From: Clostridiales bacterium UBA2658
GTDB taxonomy: Bacteria; Bacillota; Clostridia; Oscillospirales; Oscillospiraceae
DNA length: 7,012 bases
Assembly: GCA_002359425.1 (NCBI GenBank)
Contig: DEMY01000113.1
Location: 24,753 to 31,764, forward strand
Direction: 5' to 3'
Shown here: positions 1 through 6,054 of the stretch, piece by piece
Position numbering within the stretch: position 1 is the stretch's first letter
Layout: each line of letters starts with the position of its first letter
Notes under the pieces: model-generated
The model's input: the letters and a program-made list of their open reading frames with translations, nothing else
The model's database searches: none
Told to the model about the DNA's origin: nothing
Program-made: the position numbers and the translations under genes

Positions 1-1
1 C

Positions 2-424
2 CTGCACTTTTCAGATGAGGCCAGAGAGGAACTGCGCATTCTCTCCACCGCCATCAGCGAAATTCTTGAAATGACCGTAAACGCCTTTGAAAACAGCGAC
101 GCGCAGGCCGCGGCGAAGGTTGAGCCGCTTGAACAGGTCATCGACACGCTCTGCGCGGATATTAAGGAAAACCATATCAAGCGCCTTCAGCAGGGGAAGT
201 GCACGATCGAACTGGGCTTCATTCTTTCGGACATCATCACGAATTACGAGCGCGTTTCCGACCACTGCTCGAACCTTGCCGTTTATGTCATTGAGGTTGT
301 GAGCGACTCCAACTTCAACACGCACGCCTATCTCAGCGACATCAAGACTGGTAAGAAGCCGGGCTTTGCGGAAGCGTTTGACTTTTACAAGAGTAAGTAT
401 CTTCTGCCCGAGAACGGAAGATAA
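2..424 (+). CDS. Na/Pi cotransporter family protein, C-terminal PhoU-like part (5' truncated)
   Basis: This is the last ~140 residues of a gene that enters from the left edge; the frame is open from base 2 and ends at TAA 422-424. The visible part is all helical and matches the cytoplasmic PhoU-like tail of bacterial Na+/phosphate cotransporters (NptA/PNaS family, usually ~540-600 aa). It has the repeat-type motif ERVSDHCSNLAV (encoded near 249-285), then a short THAYL...Y..KY.L ending that is typical of these tails. PhoU itself carries a related E-R-x-x-D-H motif, but the S-D-H-C-S-N-L-A form and the ending favour the transporter. The membrane part that moves Na+ and Pi lies outside the window. 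The ATG at 71 is internal and is not the real start. Function follows from family knowledge; the substrate is not tested by the sequence. Confidence 0.85.
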   Translation: MHFSDEAREELRILSTAISEILEMTVNAFENSDAQAAAKVEPLEQVIDTLCADIKENHIKRLQQGKCTIELGFILSDIITNYERVSDHCSNLAVYVIEVVSDSNFNTHAYLSDIKTGKKPGFAEAFDFYKSKYLLPENGR

Positions 425-480
425 AGCGCTGCAAGCTGGTCAAAGCGGTCTGCGGGCTTCGTTGACCGAAAGCGCTTGCA
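424..480 (+). other. Structured 3' region with alternative pairings, downstream of the cotransporter gene
   Basis: Starting in the stop codon there are several complementary segments. AAGCGCT (424-430) can pair with AGCGCTT (471-477), enclosing GGTCAA (438-443) with TTGACC (462-467). A competing outer stem, TGCAAGC (430-436) with GCTTGCA (474-480), uses overlapping bases, and CGGTC (446-450) with GACCG (464-468) competes for the inner part. The outer and inner pairs are mutually exclusive in part. No folding energies were computed. It could be a 3' UTR stability element, part of a 3'-derived small RNA, or chance. Confidence 0.35.
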
Positions 481-497
481 CTGGGGCAGTCGTAAAG

Positions 498-534
498 GAA
501 AGGCCCGGGGAGTTATTTCTCCGGGCCTTTCTTC
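498..534 (+). terminator. Intrinsic terminator of the Na/Pi cotransporter gene
   Basis: An 11-bp perfect stem, GAAAGGCCCGG (498-508) with CCGGGCCTTTC (521-531), closes a 12-nt loop and is followed by a pyrimidine-rich tail and, slightly further on, a T run near 541-546. It lies 74 nt after the stop codon and before the convergent gene. It has the normal shape of a Rho-independent terminator, although the T run is not immediately adjacent to the stem. Confidence 0.75.
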
Positions 535-640
535 TTGATCATTTTTTGCCAGTCGGACCAGACAACTCGCAGAGTCCGGCGGAAATCCGATTGCACGGCA
601 ATGGGACGCTTGGACGATGGAAGAAATGCCTTTGACAGAC
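535..640. other. Intergenic spacer between convergent terminators
   Basis: This is about 105 nt between the two terminators. I see no credible reading frame, promoter or RNA motif in it; the short frames crossing it lack ribosome binding sites and family resemblance. Confidence 0.5.
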
Positions 641-676
641 AAAACTGAGGCCGCTGCAAAAATGCAGCGGCCTCAG
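641..676 (-). terminator. Intrinsic terminator of the yuiD-like gene (and of the MCP-yuiD unit)
   Basis: A perfect 14-bp inverted repeat, CTGAGGCCGCTGCA (645-658) and its complement (663-676), has a 4-nt AAAA loop. Read on the minus strand the stem begins 7 nt after the stop codon of the PAP2-like gene and is followed directly by TTTT (641-644) and a pyrimidine-rich stretch. There is no T run on the plus-strand side, so it works mainly for minus-strand transcripts. Confidence 0.9.
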
Positions 677-683
677 CCGGACT

Positions 684-1124
684 TTATTGGAACAAGAGCG
701 CGACGACGAAGCCGAGTATTGCGCCGAAGCAGACCTGTAGCGGCGTGTGGCCTAAAAATTCCTGTAGCTTTTCCTCCGGCTGGAGCAAATCGCTGCTTAA
801 TAGGTCCATAAGCTCGTTGATGGCTTTGGCGTGCTTTCCCGCTTCGAGCCGGACGCCCATCGCGTCGTGCATGACGACGACCGCGAGAATGACGCTCACG
901 GCGAAAACGGGGGAGCCGAGTCCGTAGCTGATGCCCGCCGTTGTGGCGAGTGCAGTCACCGTTGCCGAATGACCGCTCGGCATGCCGCCGTCTCCGAACA
1001 GACGCTCCATGTCAAGCGTTTTGTTCACAGCCGCGTAAATGATCGTCTTGAGCACCTGTGCGACCAGCCACGCCAAAAGCGCGCTTATCAGCAGGTGATT
1101 TTGGAACAGGGTCGAAATACTCAT
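684..1124 (-). CDS. yuiD: Divergent PAP2 family membrane protein (YuiD-like)
   Basis: This 146-residue integral membrane protein belongs to the divergent PAP2 (DUF212, YuiD) family and has the full family length. Visible motifs are GGMPSGHSA at about residues 46-54, HDAMGVR at 86-92 and LGHTPLQV at 124-131, in the order expected for this family. PSGH corresponds to the second phosphatase signature of PAP2 enzymes. Hydrophobic segments lie at about 10-32, 55-88 and 129-145. Members are presumed phosphatases or phosphatase-like proteins of lipid or polyprenyl phosphate; the substrate in bacteria is not established, and none can be read here. The start ATG (1122-1124) has only a weak purine-rich site (AAAGAAG) upstream. 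The gene follows the MCP gene by 68 nt on the same strand with no terminator or clear promoter between, so it is probably read from the MCP transcript. The symbol rests on similarity to Bacillus subtilis YuiD. Confidence 0.9.
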   Translation of the reverse strand: MSISTLFQNHLLISALLAWLVAQVLKTIIYAAVNKTLDMERLFGDGGMPSGHSATVTALATTAGISYGLGSPVFAVSVILAVVVMHDAMGVRLEAGKHAKAINELMDLLSSDLLQPEEKLQEFLGHTPLQVCFGAILGFVVALLFQ

Positions 1125-1192
1125 AGTGCTTATCTTCTTTGCTCAACCGGTGATCCCGGAGAATTTGACGGAAACCGCCAGCGGATCTGTCG

Positions 1193-3187
1193 TTATACGT
1201 CCCGCAGATGGAAGCGGTCAATCAGCTTTTTCATCATGTGGGCCTGACCGGACAGCTCTTCACTCGCGGCAGAGCTTTGCTCGGCTGTCGCGGAGTTCGT
1301 CTGAACGACCTCGGAAATCTGCTCGACACCGGTTGTCACCTGATGAATGGCTTCGTACTGCTCGTTGGACGCATCGGAGATGTTGTCGATTTTTTCGGAA
1401 ATCACCGTCACGCCCTGAACGGCCTTGGAGAGGGACGTGGCTGTGCGCGTTGCAATGGCGGAACCGTTTTCGACCGCCTGCACGGAGTTTTGGATGAGGT
1501 CGGTGGTGTTCTTGGCGGCCTCGGCACTCTTGGCGGCCAATGTGCGAACCTCGTCCGCAACGACGGCGAAGCCCTTTCCGGCGTTGCCGGCGCGCGCAGC
1601 CTCAACGGCGGCGTTGAGCGCAAGAATGTTCGTCTGGAAGGCGATATCCTCGATCGTCTGGATAATTTTTCCGATCTGACCGGAGGAGTCGCTGATGCGC
1701 TTCATGGCGACGAGCATTTCTTCCATGTCCCGGTTGCTGGCTTCGAGCTTCTCGCGGATATCCTCCATGCTCTGGTTTACTTCGGCGGCGTTGTCCGCGG
1801 TGTCCTTCACGCCGTTGGAAATGCTGGAGATTGTGGCGGAAAGCTCCGTGACGGAGCTGGCCTGCACAACAGAACCCTGCGCAAGCGCGGTGGCTCCATC
1901 CGCGACCTGCGCCGCGCCGAGGGAAATCTGGCTGGCCGATGTGCGAATCTCGTCGAAGGTCTGGTTCATGGAGTCAACGATGCTGACGAGCGCCTCCTTG
2001 ATCGGCGCAAAGTCGCCGACGTAGTCCGCTGTGATCTCGGCGCGGAAGTCGCCGGAGGACATTTTGTTCAGCACATCTGAAATGTCGGAAACGTAGGCGT
2101 TCAGACGGGCGGACGTGTTCTCCGCGATGTGGGCAAGCTCGCCGAGCTCGTCCTCCGTGTTGACGGAGATGTCGGAACGTAGCTTCCCCTCACCCATGTC
2201 GCGGGAGAGGGAGACAATGTCGTCAATCGGTGCGAGTGATTTTTTTACAAGCGAGAATGTGAACCACGTGAGCACGATAATGGCCACAATGCCCGCGACC
2301 ACGACGACAATGATGAGCAGCCAAACGTCCTTCATCGCCTCGGAGGAACCGACGCTGAACGTGCTGGTCCAATTGACATCCACGCCGGAAACGGAGAGCG
2401 GCTCCGTGACGTAGTATCTGCCCTTTTCGGAAACGTCTTCGTATTTTGTGCCGGATTTCGACTTGTCCGCCGTGTCGCAAATGTAGTTGTTTGCGCCGGT
2501 AACGATGTAGTTGTGGGAGGTTTTATAATCGCCGTTGTTGTAATTGAGGTTATTGAGTGTGTCCGTCAGAATGTCCGCGTTGGAGACGCCGATAAAGTTG
2601 CCGGAGGCGTCCAGAATGGGATCGCTGATGGTTACGAGCCAGACAGTCTCGCCGTTTGTAAGCTTGTAGCTGTAGGGCTCCGTGATGTGAGCCTGCTTTG
2701 TTTTGGCGGTCGTCGCATAATAGTCGCCGTCCTTATACTCGCTGTAGTTGTTGAGAACATCCAGCTTTTTTTCGGAGCCGTTGCGGTATTCGTAGTAGGA
2801 AAGGCCGTCCGGCGTATTGCCCAAGTAGACGTTCGGTTCCAATGCGATATATGCCGAGAAGATGCGGTCGTTGTCCAGCAAATTGTCGAGCGTTGTGCGC
2901 AGAAAGGCGTCGCGCTCCTTTTCGTCGAGATTTGCGCAGCGCTCGACGTCGAGCGCCAGATCATGCGATAACGTTTGCATGGTGTCAAGATAGGCTTCTA
3001 CGTTGTTGGCGTTGTTCAGGGCAAGGTATTGCATTTGGCGGTCCAGCATCTTTTTCTGCGAAACAGTCAGGTTCCAGCCAATGCCGACGCAGAGTAGCAC
3101 AATAACCACCGCCAGTGCGATTGCGAAGCTAAAAGGAATTTTGAAAACAAGCTTTTTTTTGAGGTCGCCGTACGAAGTCTTTTTCAT
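1193..3187 (-). CDS. Methyl-accepting chemotaxis protein, dCache sensor, tandem HAMP
   Basis: This is a 664-residue transmembrane chemoreceptor that senses an extracellular ligand and controls CheA/CheW in the chemosensory array. The order is: cytoplasmic N-terminus, TM1 (about 17-39), extracytoplasmic dCache-type sensor (about 40-287), TM2 (about 288-312), HAMP (about 313-365), a second HAMP-like unit (about 366-415) and the MCP signalling coiled coil (about 420-650). The kinase-contact hairpin tip is intact and canonical ([20 protein letters not shown], residues 515-534), followed by [15 protein letters not shown]. Candidate methylation segments lie near 441-455 and 632-645 ([11 protein letters not shown]). 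There is no CheR-binding NWETF-like tail; the protein ends FHLRDV. The sensor has Y-K-D-G-D-Y-Y at 151-157 where amino-acid-binding dCache domains have an R-x-W-Y signature, so the ligand cannot be assigned. The start ATG at 3185-3187 follows AAAGGGG with about 10 nt spacing. The gene is complete and not frameshifted. Confidence 0.95.
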   Translation of the reverse strand: MKKTSYGDLKKKLVFKIPFSFAIALAVVIVLLCVGIGWNLTVSQKKMLDRQMQYLALNNANNVEAYLDTMQTLSHDLALDVERCANLDEKERDAFLRTTLDNLLDNDRIFSAYIALEPNVYLGNTPDGLSYYEYRNGSEKKLDVLNNYSEYKDGDYYATTAKTKQAHITEPYSYKLTNGETVWLVTISDPILDASGNFIGVSNADILTDTLNNLNYNNGDYKTSHNYIVTGANNYICDTADKSKSGTKYEDVSEKGRYYVTEPLSVSGVDVNWTSTFSVGSSEAMKDVWLLIIVVVVAGIVAIIVLTWFTFSLVKKSLAPIDDIVSLSRDMGEGKLRSDISVNTEDELGELAHIAENTSARLNAYVSDISDVLNKMSSGDFRAEITADYVGDFAPIKEALVSIVDSMNQTFDEIRTSASQISLGAAQVADGATALAQGSVVQASSVTELSATISSISNGVKDTADNAAEVNQSMEDIREKLEASNRDMEEMLVAMKRISDSSGQIGKIIQTIEDIAFQTNILALNAAVEAARAGNAGKGFAVVADEVRTLAAKSAEAAKNTTDLIQNSVQAVENGSAIATRTATSLSKAVQGVTVISEKIDNISDASNEQYEAIHQVTTGVEQISEVVQTNSATAEQSSAASEELSGQAHMMKKLIDRFHLRDV

Positions 3188-3263
3188 TTTATTTCATCCC
3201 CTTTATTAATAAGGCGTATACCGCCCTTTCTCTTTCTCTTTCTGGCAGCTCTCCTTGAAAAGT

Positions 3264-3291
3264 ATAATATTCGCGCGGCTTTGCACAGCAA
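3264..3291 (-). promoter_or_regulatory. Candidate proximal promoter of the MCP gene
   Basis: Read on the minus strand: -35 TTGCTG (3286-3291), 16-nt spacer, -10 TATTAT (3264-3269, one mismatch to TATAAT). Predicted start is near 3257, giving a leader of about 70 nt. The -35 box is poor, so this is weaker than the distal candidate. No sigma-D (flagellar/chemotaxis) TAAA-GCCGATAA type promoter is apparent. Confidence 0.4.
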
Positions 3292-3384
3292 ACGGCTGAC
3301 AAAGAAACGGGACCGAATTCTGACGGCTCGTGTTTTTTTGTCGCTTGAGATCAATCATTCCTTTTTCGTTTTTGTAATAAAATT

Positions 3385-3413
3385 ATTATGCAATGAATTC
3401 GGCTCGTTTTCAA
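3385..3413 (-). promoter_or_regulatory. Candidate distal promoter of the MCP gene
   Basis: Read on the minus strand: -35 TTGAAA (3408-3413, 5 of 6), 17-nt spacer, -10 CATAAT (3385-3390, 5 of 6). The spacing is ideal for the housekeeping sigma factor. Predicted start is near 3378, giving a leader of about 190 nt before the MCP start codon, which would run through the proximal promoter. Confidence 0.55.
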
Positions 3414-3435
3414 TAGTCGGGATGAAAATCGCAAA

Positions 3436-3460
3436 TTTATTGTACAAAACATACAATAAA
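3436..3460. promoter_or_regulatory. Perfect inverted repeat, possible operator
   Basis: TTTATTGTA (3436-3444) and TACAATAAA (3452-3460) are perfect complements around a 7-nt centre. The core TTGTA-N7-TACAA has the two-fold symmetry of a dimeric repressor or activator site. It lies just upstream of the distal MCP promoter's -35 box and about 50 nt upstream of a weak plus-strand -10 box, so a bound regulator could influence either direction. It does not match the GlnR/TnrA pattern TGTNA-N7-TNACA or the other common operators I compared by eye. No regulator gene is in the window. Confidence 0.45.
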
Positions 3461-3504
3461 ACGACAACTATGCCAACAAATAAAGGGGGTAAGCCGGACG
3501 GGAC

Positions 3505-3513
3505 TGCTATACT
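3505..3513 (+). promoter_or_regulatory. Weak extended -10 element (upstream promoter candidate)
   Basis: TGCTATACT is an extended -10 (TG-N-TATACT) with no recognisable -35 box at the proper distance. If used it would give a leader of about 210 nt to the gene at 3730. It is a secondary candidate next to the much better site at 3644-3672. Confidence 0.25.
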
Positions 3514-3643
3514 GGGCGTTCAGCCGCCGCGCCGCCGTTTATGAGGAGAGCGACGCAACCGCTTTCGGGGAGAACGCATGGATGTTCATACGCAGTCCGC
3601 TTTATCAAAGCGGCCGCAAATATAAAAAACGTGTGCAGCCAGA

Positions 3644-3672
3644 TTGAGCTTTTCGGTCGGCAATGGTATAAT
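3644..3672 (+). promoter_or_regulatory. Promoter of the GT-C/DUF6273 membrane protein gene
   Basis: -35 TTGAGC (3644-3649), 17-nt spacer, perfect -10 TATAAT (3667-3672), preceded by TGG, which makes an extended -10. Predicted transcription start is about 3679. Because it lies 3' of the longer alternative start at 3541, it supports translation from 3730. Confidence 0.8.
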
Positions 3673-3680
3673 GGAAAAAA

Positions 3681-3712
3681 CCGCCGACGCAAGGAACCTG
3701 TTCCTTCGGCGG
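3681..3712 (+). promoter_or_regulatory. Hairpin at the 5' end of the leader
   Basis: CCGCCG (3681-3686) pairs with CGGCGG (3707-3712), and AAGGAA (3691-3696) with TTCCTT (3701-3706), around a CCTG loop with a 4-nt bulge (ACGC) on the left side. It begins within a few bases of the predicted transcription start and ends 8 nt before the ribosome binding site. There is no T run after it, so it is unlikely to be a terminator; a 5' mRNA stabiliser or translational control element is more plausible. Confidence 0.55.
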
Positions 3713-3720
3713 CGCACTTC

Positions 3721-3725
3721 GGAGG
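3721..3725 (+). promoter_or_regulatory. Ribosome binding site deciding the start at 3730
   Basis: GGAGG sits 4 nt before ATG 3730-3732. No comparable site precedes the in-frame ATG at 3541, so this site fixes the start. Confidence 0.85.
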
Positions 3726-3729
3726 ATAT

Positions 3730-5997
3730 ATGGCTGCAAACGGAGAAAAGCGGAAGATCGGCGGCGCTTCCGCCGCCAAAGCGTCGGAGCGGATAGGGCC
3801 GTACCGCGAAAATCTGCCGGCGAAAGCGGCGACTTTTTACCGCGAAAAGGGATATTTGTTTTACGGAGCGGCGGCGTTCGTCATTGTCCTGTGCGTGCTC
3901 TTTGCCGGCGGAACAATCGGCCTTTCCAACAACGGCGACTATTCCCGCGCCATGTACGCTTCCTCTCTCGACTATACATATACGGAAGCCCATAACGCCT
4001 TCCGCTTCATTGACGGCTACACCATTGCCCTTTCAGAAGACTCCGCGACGAAAAATGTCTGTAAAATTCTTTTCGGCAAAGCCGGCCTTGCAAACTACCC
4101 GTCCATTCAGGTCGTGCCAATCCGCATCTCCGTCGTTTTAAACCTGATTTGTAATAAGCTTTCCGGCGGGGAAATGGATGTCTATCGCATCGGCATTCTG
4201 GGCGTTCTGTATGCGGTGCTCTACGCGCTGGCGCTTGTTTTTCTGCTTGCCCAGTTCCGCCTCCGGCGCCTGTGGGCAGATGTGGCGGCAAAATGCGCGG
4301 TGCTTTTCGTTTTGTGCGACGTGGGCTATGTCGGCTATTTCAATTCGTTTTACGGCGAAGCGCTGCAAATCATCACCCTCGTTTTTTGCGCAGGCTGCCT
4401 TCTGCGCGTGCTGCTGCACGAGCCGGACGAACGCGACGTTTTCCGCTGCGCTGCCGCCGCCGTGCTGTTTGGCTGGTCAAAGTTTTTCAACATTCCCGCC
4501 GCCGTCCTTTTGGCGCTGCTGCTGGAAGGCGTCCTGTTTTTCAAAACGAAACGGCGCGCGGCGCTCGCCGCCGGGCTTGCGTCCGTCGCCGTGCTGGGCG
4601 CTGTTTACTGCATCGTTCCCACATGGATGGACACGGAGACGACCTACAACGCCGTGTTTTCCGGCGCAGTCCGTGGCGTAGAGGAACAAACGGGGAAAGA
4701 ATATCTGGAGGGCCTTGGCCTCCCCGCCGAAATGATCTGCTTTCAGAACACAACGTACTATGTGGACGGTGTGCAGAACCGTCTAGAAACAGAGGGCTAT
4801 GCGCAGGCGTTGCGCGCGCTGTCCAAAAAGGATATTGCCGTTTTCTACGCAAAGCACCCCGCGCGGCTGCTTCAGCTACTGGACATCAGCGTGCAGAATT
4901 GCGGCTTCATCCGCCCGTTTTACCTGTCAAACTACGGACCCGGGCAGCCGCGCATCACGCAGGCGCACCGCTTTTCGCTCTGGAGCGACCTGCGGCTGAA
5001 GCTCGGATTTGACAGTTGGGCCGGAAACCTCGGCGTGTACGCCGCGTTCTTGCTGGCCGTCTGGATGCAGCTCCGCGCGCGGCGCGGCCCGCGCATGGCG
5101 CTGACGGTCCTGTTTTCCGCGGCTTTGCTCGGCTACGGCTTCGTCGTGCCGGTCCTTTCAAACGGCGCGGTGGACATTACAAAGCATCAGTTTTTATTCG
5201 TGGAGCTTGCAGACTTCCTGCTTCTTTACGCCTTCGCAGCCGGGCTGAACGGGCTTTCCGCGCACCGGACGCGGACGAGGGCGGCGGTCTGCCTGATGCT
5301 CGCCGTCTGCTGTCTGGCAGCTTCGCCGCTGCATGCGCAGATCGTCTCCATCGTAGGAGAAACCCGGGCGCATGACCGCCTTGAACCGGGCGCATATGTC
5401 CGCTTCGGGGAATACGGCGGAAAAATGCTCACCTGGCGCGTGACCGGTGTGGCCGGCGGAACGGCGGCGCTTTTGTGCACGGAAAGCGTTTGCGAAAAGC
5501 CCTTCTCCGCCGGAAGCGACAGCTGGGAGACGAGCAGTCTGCGGGCATGGCTGAACGGCCCGTTTTTGCAGGGCTTTTCCGTCGCAGACCAGAGCCGTCT
5601 GCAAAAAACAGCGCACAGCGTTCTGCTGTCGCATGAAACGAAAAGCCGGGCAAGCGCGGGCAGCAACGATTTTTACTGCACCCAGATCCCCGCGCTTGCC
5701 GACTGGGGCAGCGGCAGCGCTTACCGGTGCAGTGTTTCGGACGAGGTCTGTCTGCCAGACATTTCAATGCTCTCCGAAAGCGCGCGCCGGGGCGAACGCA
5801 TCTCCAGCTTCGATTGCTGCTGGCTGGATACGCCGTATTTTTACGGCGGCTATCTGCTTCGCTGTGTTTTCCCGGACGGGTACATTTACATACGCGAGGC
5901 AACTGCCCCCGCCGGTGTGCGCCCCGTTATACATATCGCCGCCGAAACGTCGCTTTTGGGCAGCGGAAGCAAAAACGATCCCTTCGTGCTCAACTAA
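3730..5997 (+). CDS. GT-C-like polytopic membrane protein fused to a C-terminal DUF6273 domain
   Basis: This 755-residue protein starts at ATG 3730; the frame is open to 3541, but that part lies upstream of the promoter. Residues 1-40 are basic and probably cytoplasmic. About ten or more hydrophobic segments follow, clearly at 42-64, 153-176, 187-205, 210-229, 239-271, 275-297, 432-448, 456-475, 486-506 and 516-536. Just after the first is NNGDYSRAM (67-75), and YFNSFYGEA lies at 203-211. This pattern resembles WsfD-like glycan hexose transferases, and an acidic residue in the first outer loop is typical of GT-C enzymes using lipid-linked sugars. A large loop (about 298-430) would be extracytoplasmic. 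Residues about 548-752 match DUF6273: VRFGEY, a W-E-T-S-S-L-R-A-W-L-N-G block at 599-610, DEVCLP at 671-676 and GVRPVIHI at 729-736. This tail has eight cysteines (583, 588, 650, 667, 674, 696, 697, 712), possibly disulfide-forming if outside. Family placement of the membrane part is inference; the sugar and acceptor are unknown. Confidence 0.8.
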   Translation: MAANGEKRKIGGASAAKASERIGPYRENLPAKAATFYREKGYLFYGAAAFVIVLCVLFAGGTIGLSNNGDYSRAMYASSLDYTYTEAHNAFRFIDGYTIALSEDSATKNVCKILFGKAGLANYPSIQVVPIRISVVLNLICNKLSGGEMDVYRIGILGVLYAVLYALALVFLLAQFRLRRLWADVAAKCAVLFVLCDVGYVGYFNSFYGEALQIITLVFCAGCLLRVLLHEPDERDVFRCAAAAVLFGWSKFFNIPAAVLLALLLEGVLFFKTKRRAALAAGLASVAVLGAVYCIVPTWMDTETTYNAVFSGAVRGVEEQTGKEYLEGLGLPAEMICFQNTTYYVDGVQNRLETEGYAQALRALSKKDIAVFYAKHPARLLQLLDISVQNCGFIRPFYLSNYGPGQPRITQAHRFSLWSDLRLKLGFDSWAGNLGVYAAFLLAVWMQLRARRGPRMALTVLFSAALLGYGFVVPVLSNGAVDITKHQFLFVELADFLLLYAFAAGLNGLSAHRTRTRAAVCLMLAVCCLAASPLHAQIVSIVGETRAHDRLEPGAYVRFGEYGGKMLTWRVTGVAGGTAALLCTESVCEKPFSAGSDSWETSSLRAWLNGPFLQGFSVADQSRLQKTAHSVLLSHETKSRASAGSNDFYCTQIPALADWGSGSAYRCSVSDEVCLPDISMLSESARRGERISSFDCCWLDTPYFYGGYLLRCVFPDGYIYIREATAPAGVRPVIHIAAETSLLGSGSKNDPFVLN

Positions 5998-5999
5998 CG

Positions 6000-6040
6000 A
6001 AAAACGTGGCTACCGCAATTGGGCGCGGTAGCCACAGCTC
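6000..6040. terminator. Bidirectional terminator between convergent genes
   Basis: A perfect 11-bp stem, GTGGCTACCGC (6006-6016) with GCGGTAGCCAC (6025-6035), has an 8-nt loop. On the minus strand it is followed after one base by TTTTT (6000-6004), so it is a strong terminator for the gene ending at 6055. On the plus strand a GTTTT appears 5 nt after the stem, a weaker signal serving the gene ending at 5997. It almost fills the 57-nt gap between the two stop codons. Confidence 0.85.
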
Positions 6041-6054
6041 GTTTTATCGGGTCT

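Larger units (their letters stand above)
3188..3729. other. Divergent control region between the MCP and GT-C/DUF6273 genes
   Basis: This 542-nt stretch is clearly richer in A+T than its flanks over about 3320-3480 and holds no convincing gene. It contains two candidate minus-strand promoters for the MCP gene, a 25-nt inverted repeat, a weak and a strong plus-strand promoter, a leader hairpin and a ribosome binding site, each listed separately. On the minus strand the leader also has three tandem AGAAAG hexamers (3226-3243) and a small GGCG/CGCC hairpin (3213-3225) before the MCP ribosome binding site. A reading frame from 3281 to 3544 crosses it but has no ribosome binding site or recognisable product. 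Confidence 0.6.

Noticed and set aside
1208..2080. 290-residue plus-strand reading frame opposite the MCP gene
   Set aside because: It lies antisense to the conserved MCP signalling domain. It has no family resemblance, and its composition is explained by the opposite-strand codons.
3226..3243. Three tandem CTTTCT hexamers as a possible repeat array
   Set aside because: Only three short copies in a purine/pyrimidine tract next to the MCP ribosome binding site; too short to call a repeat locus or CRISPR.
3436..3460. Inverted repeat as a GlnR/TnrA site
   Set aside because: The arms read TTGTA/TACAA, which does not fit TGTNA-N7-TNACA; kept only as an unassigned operator candidate.
3281..3544. 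87-residue plus-strand frame in the divergent control region
   Set aside because: It spans promoters and the inverted repeat, lacks a ribosome binding site, and its composition is not protein-like.
3541..3729. N-terminal extension of the membrane protein from ATG 3541 (63 extra residues)
   Set aside because: No ribosome binding site precedes 3541, the segment contains the extended -10 promoter and leader hairpin, and GGAGG at 3721 marks 3730 as the start.
4272..5012. 246-residue plus-strand frame inside the membrane protein gene
   Set aside because: Extremely Arg- and Ala-rich shadow of a G+C-rich gene in another frame, with no ribosome binding site.
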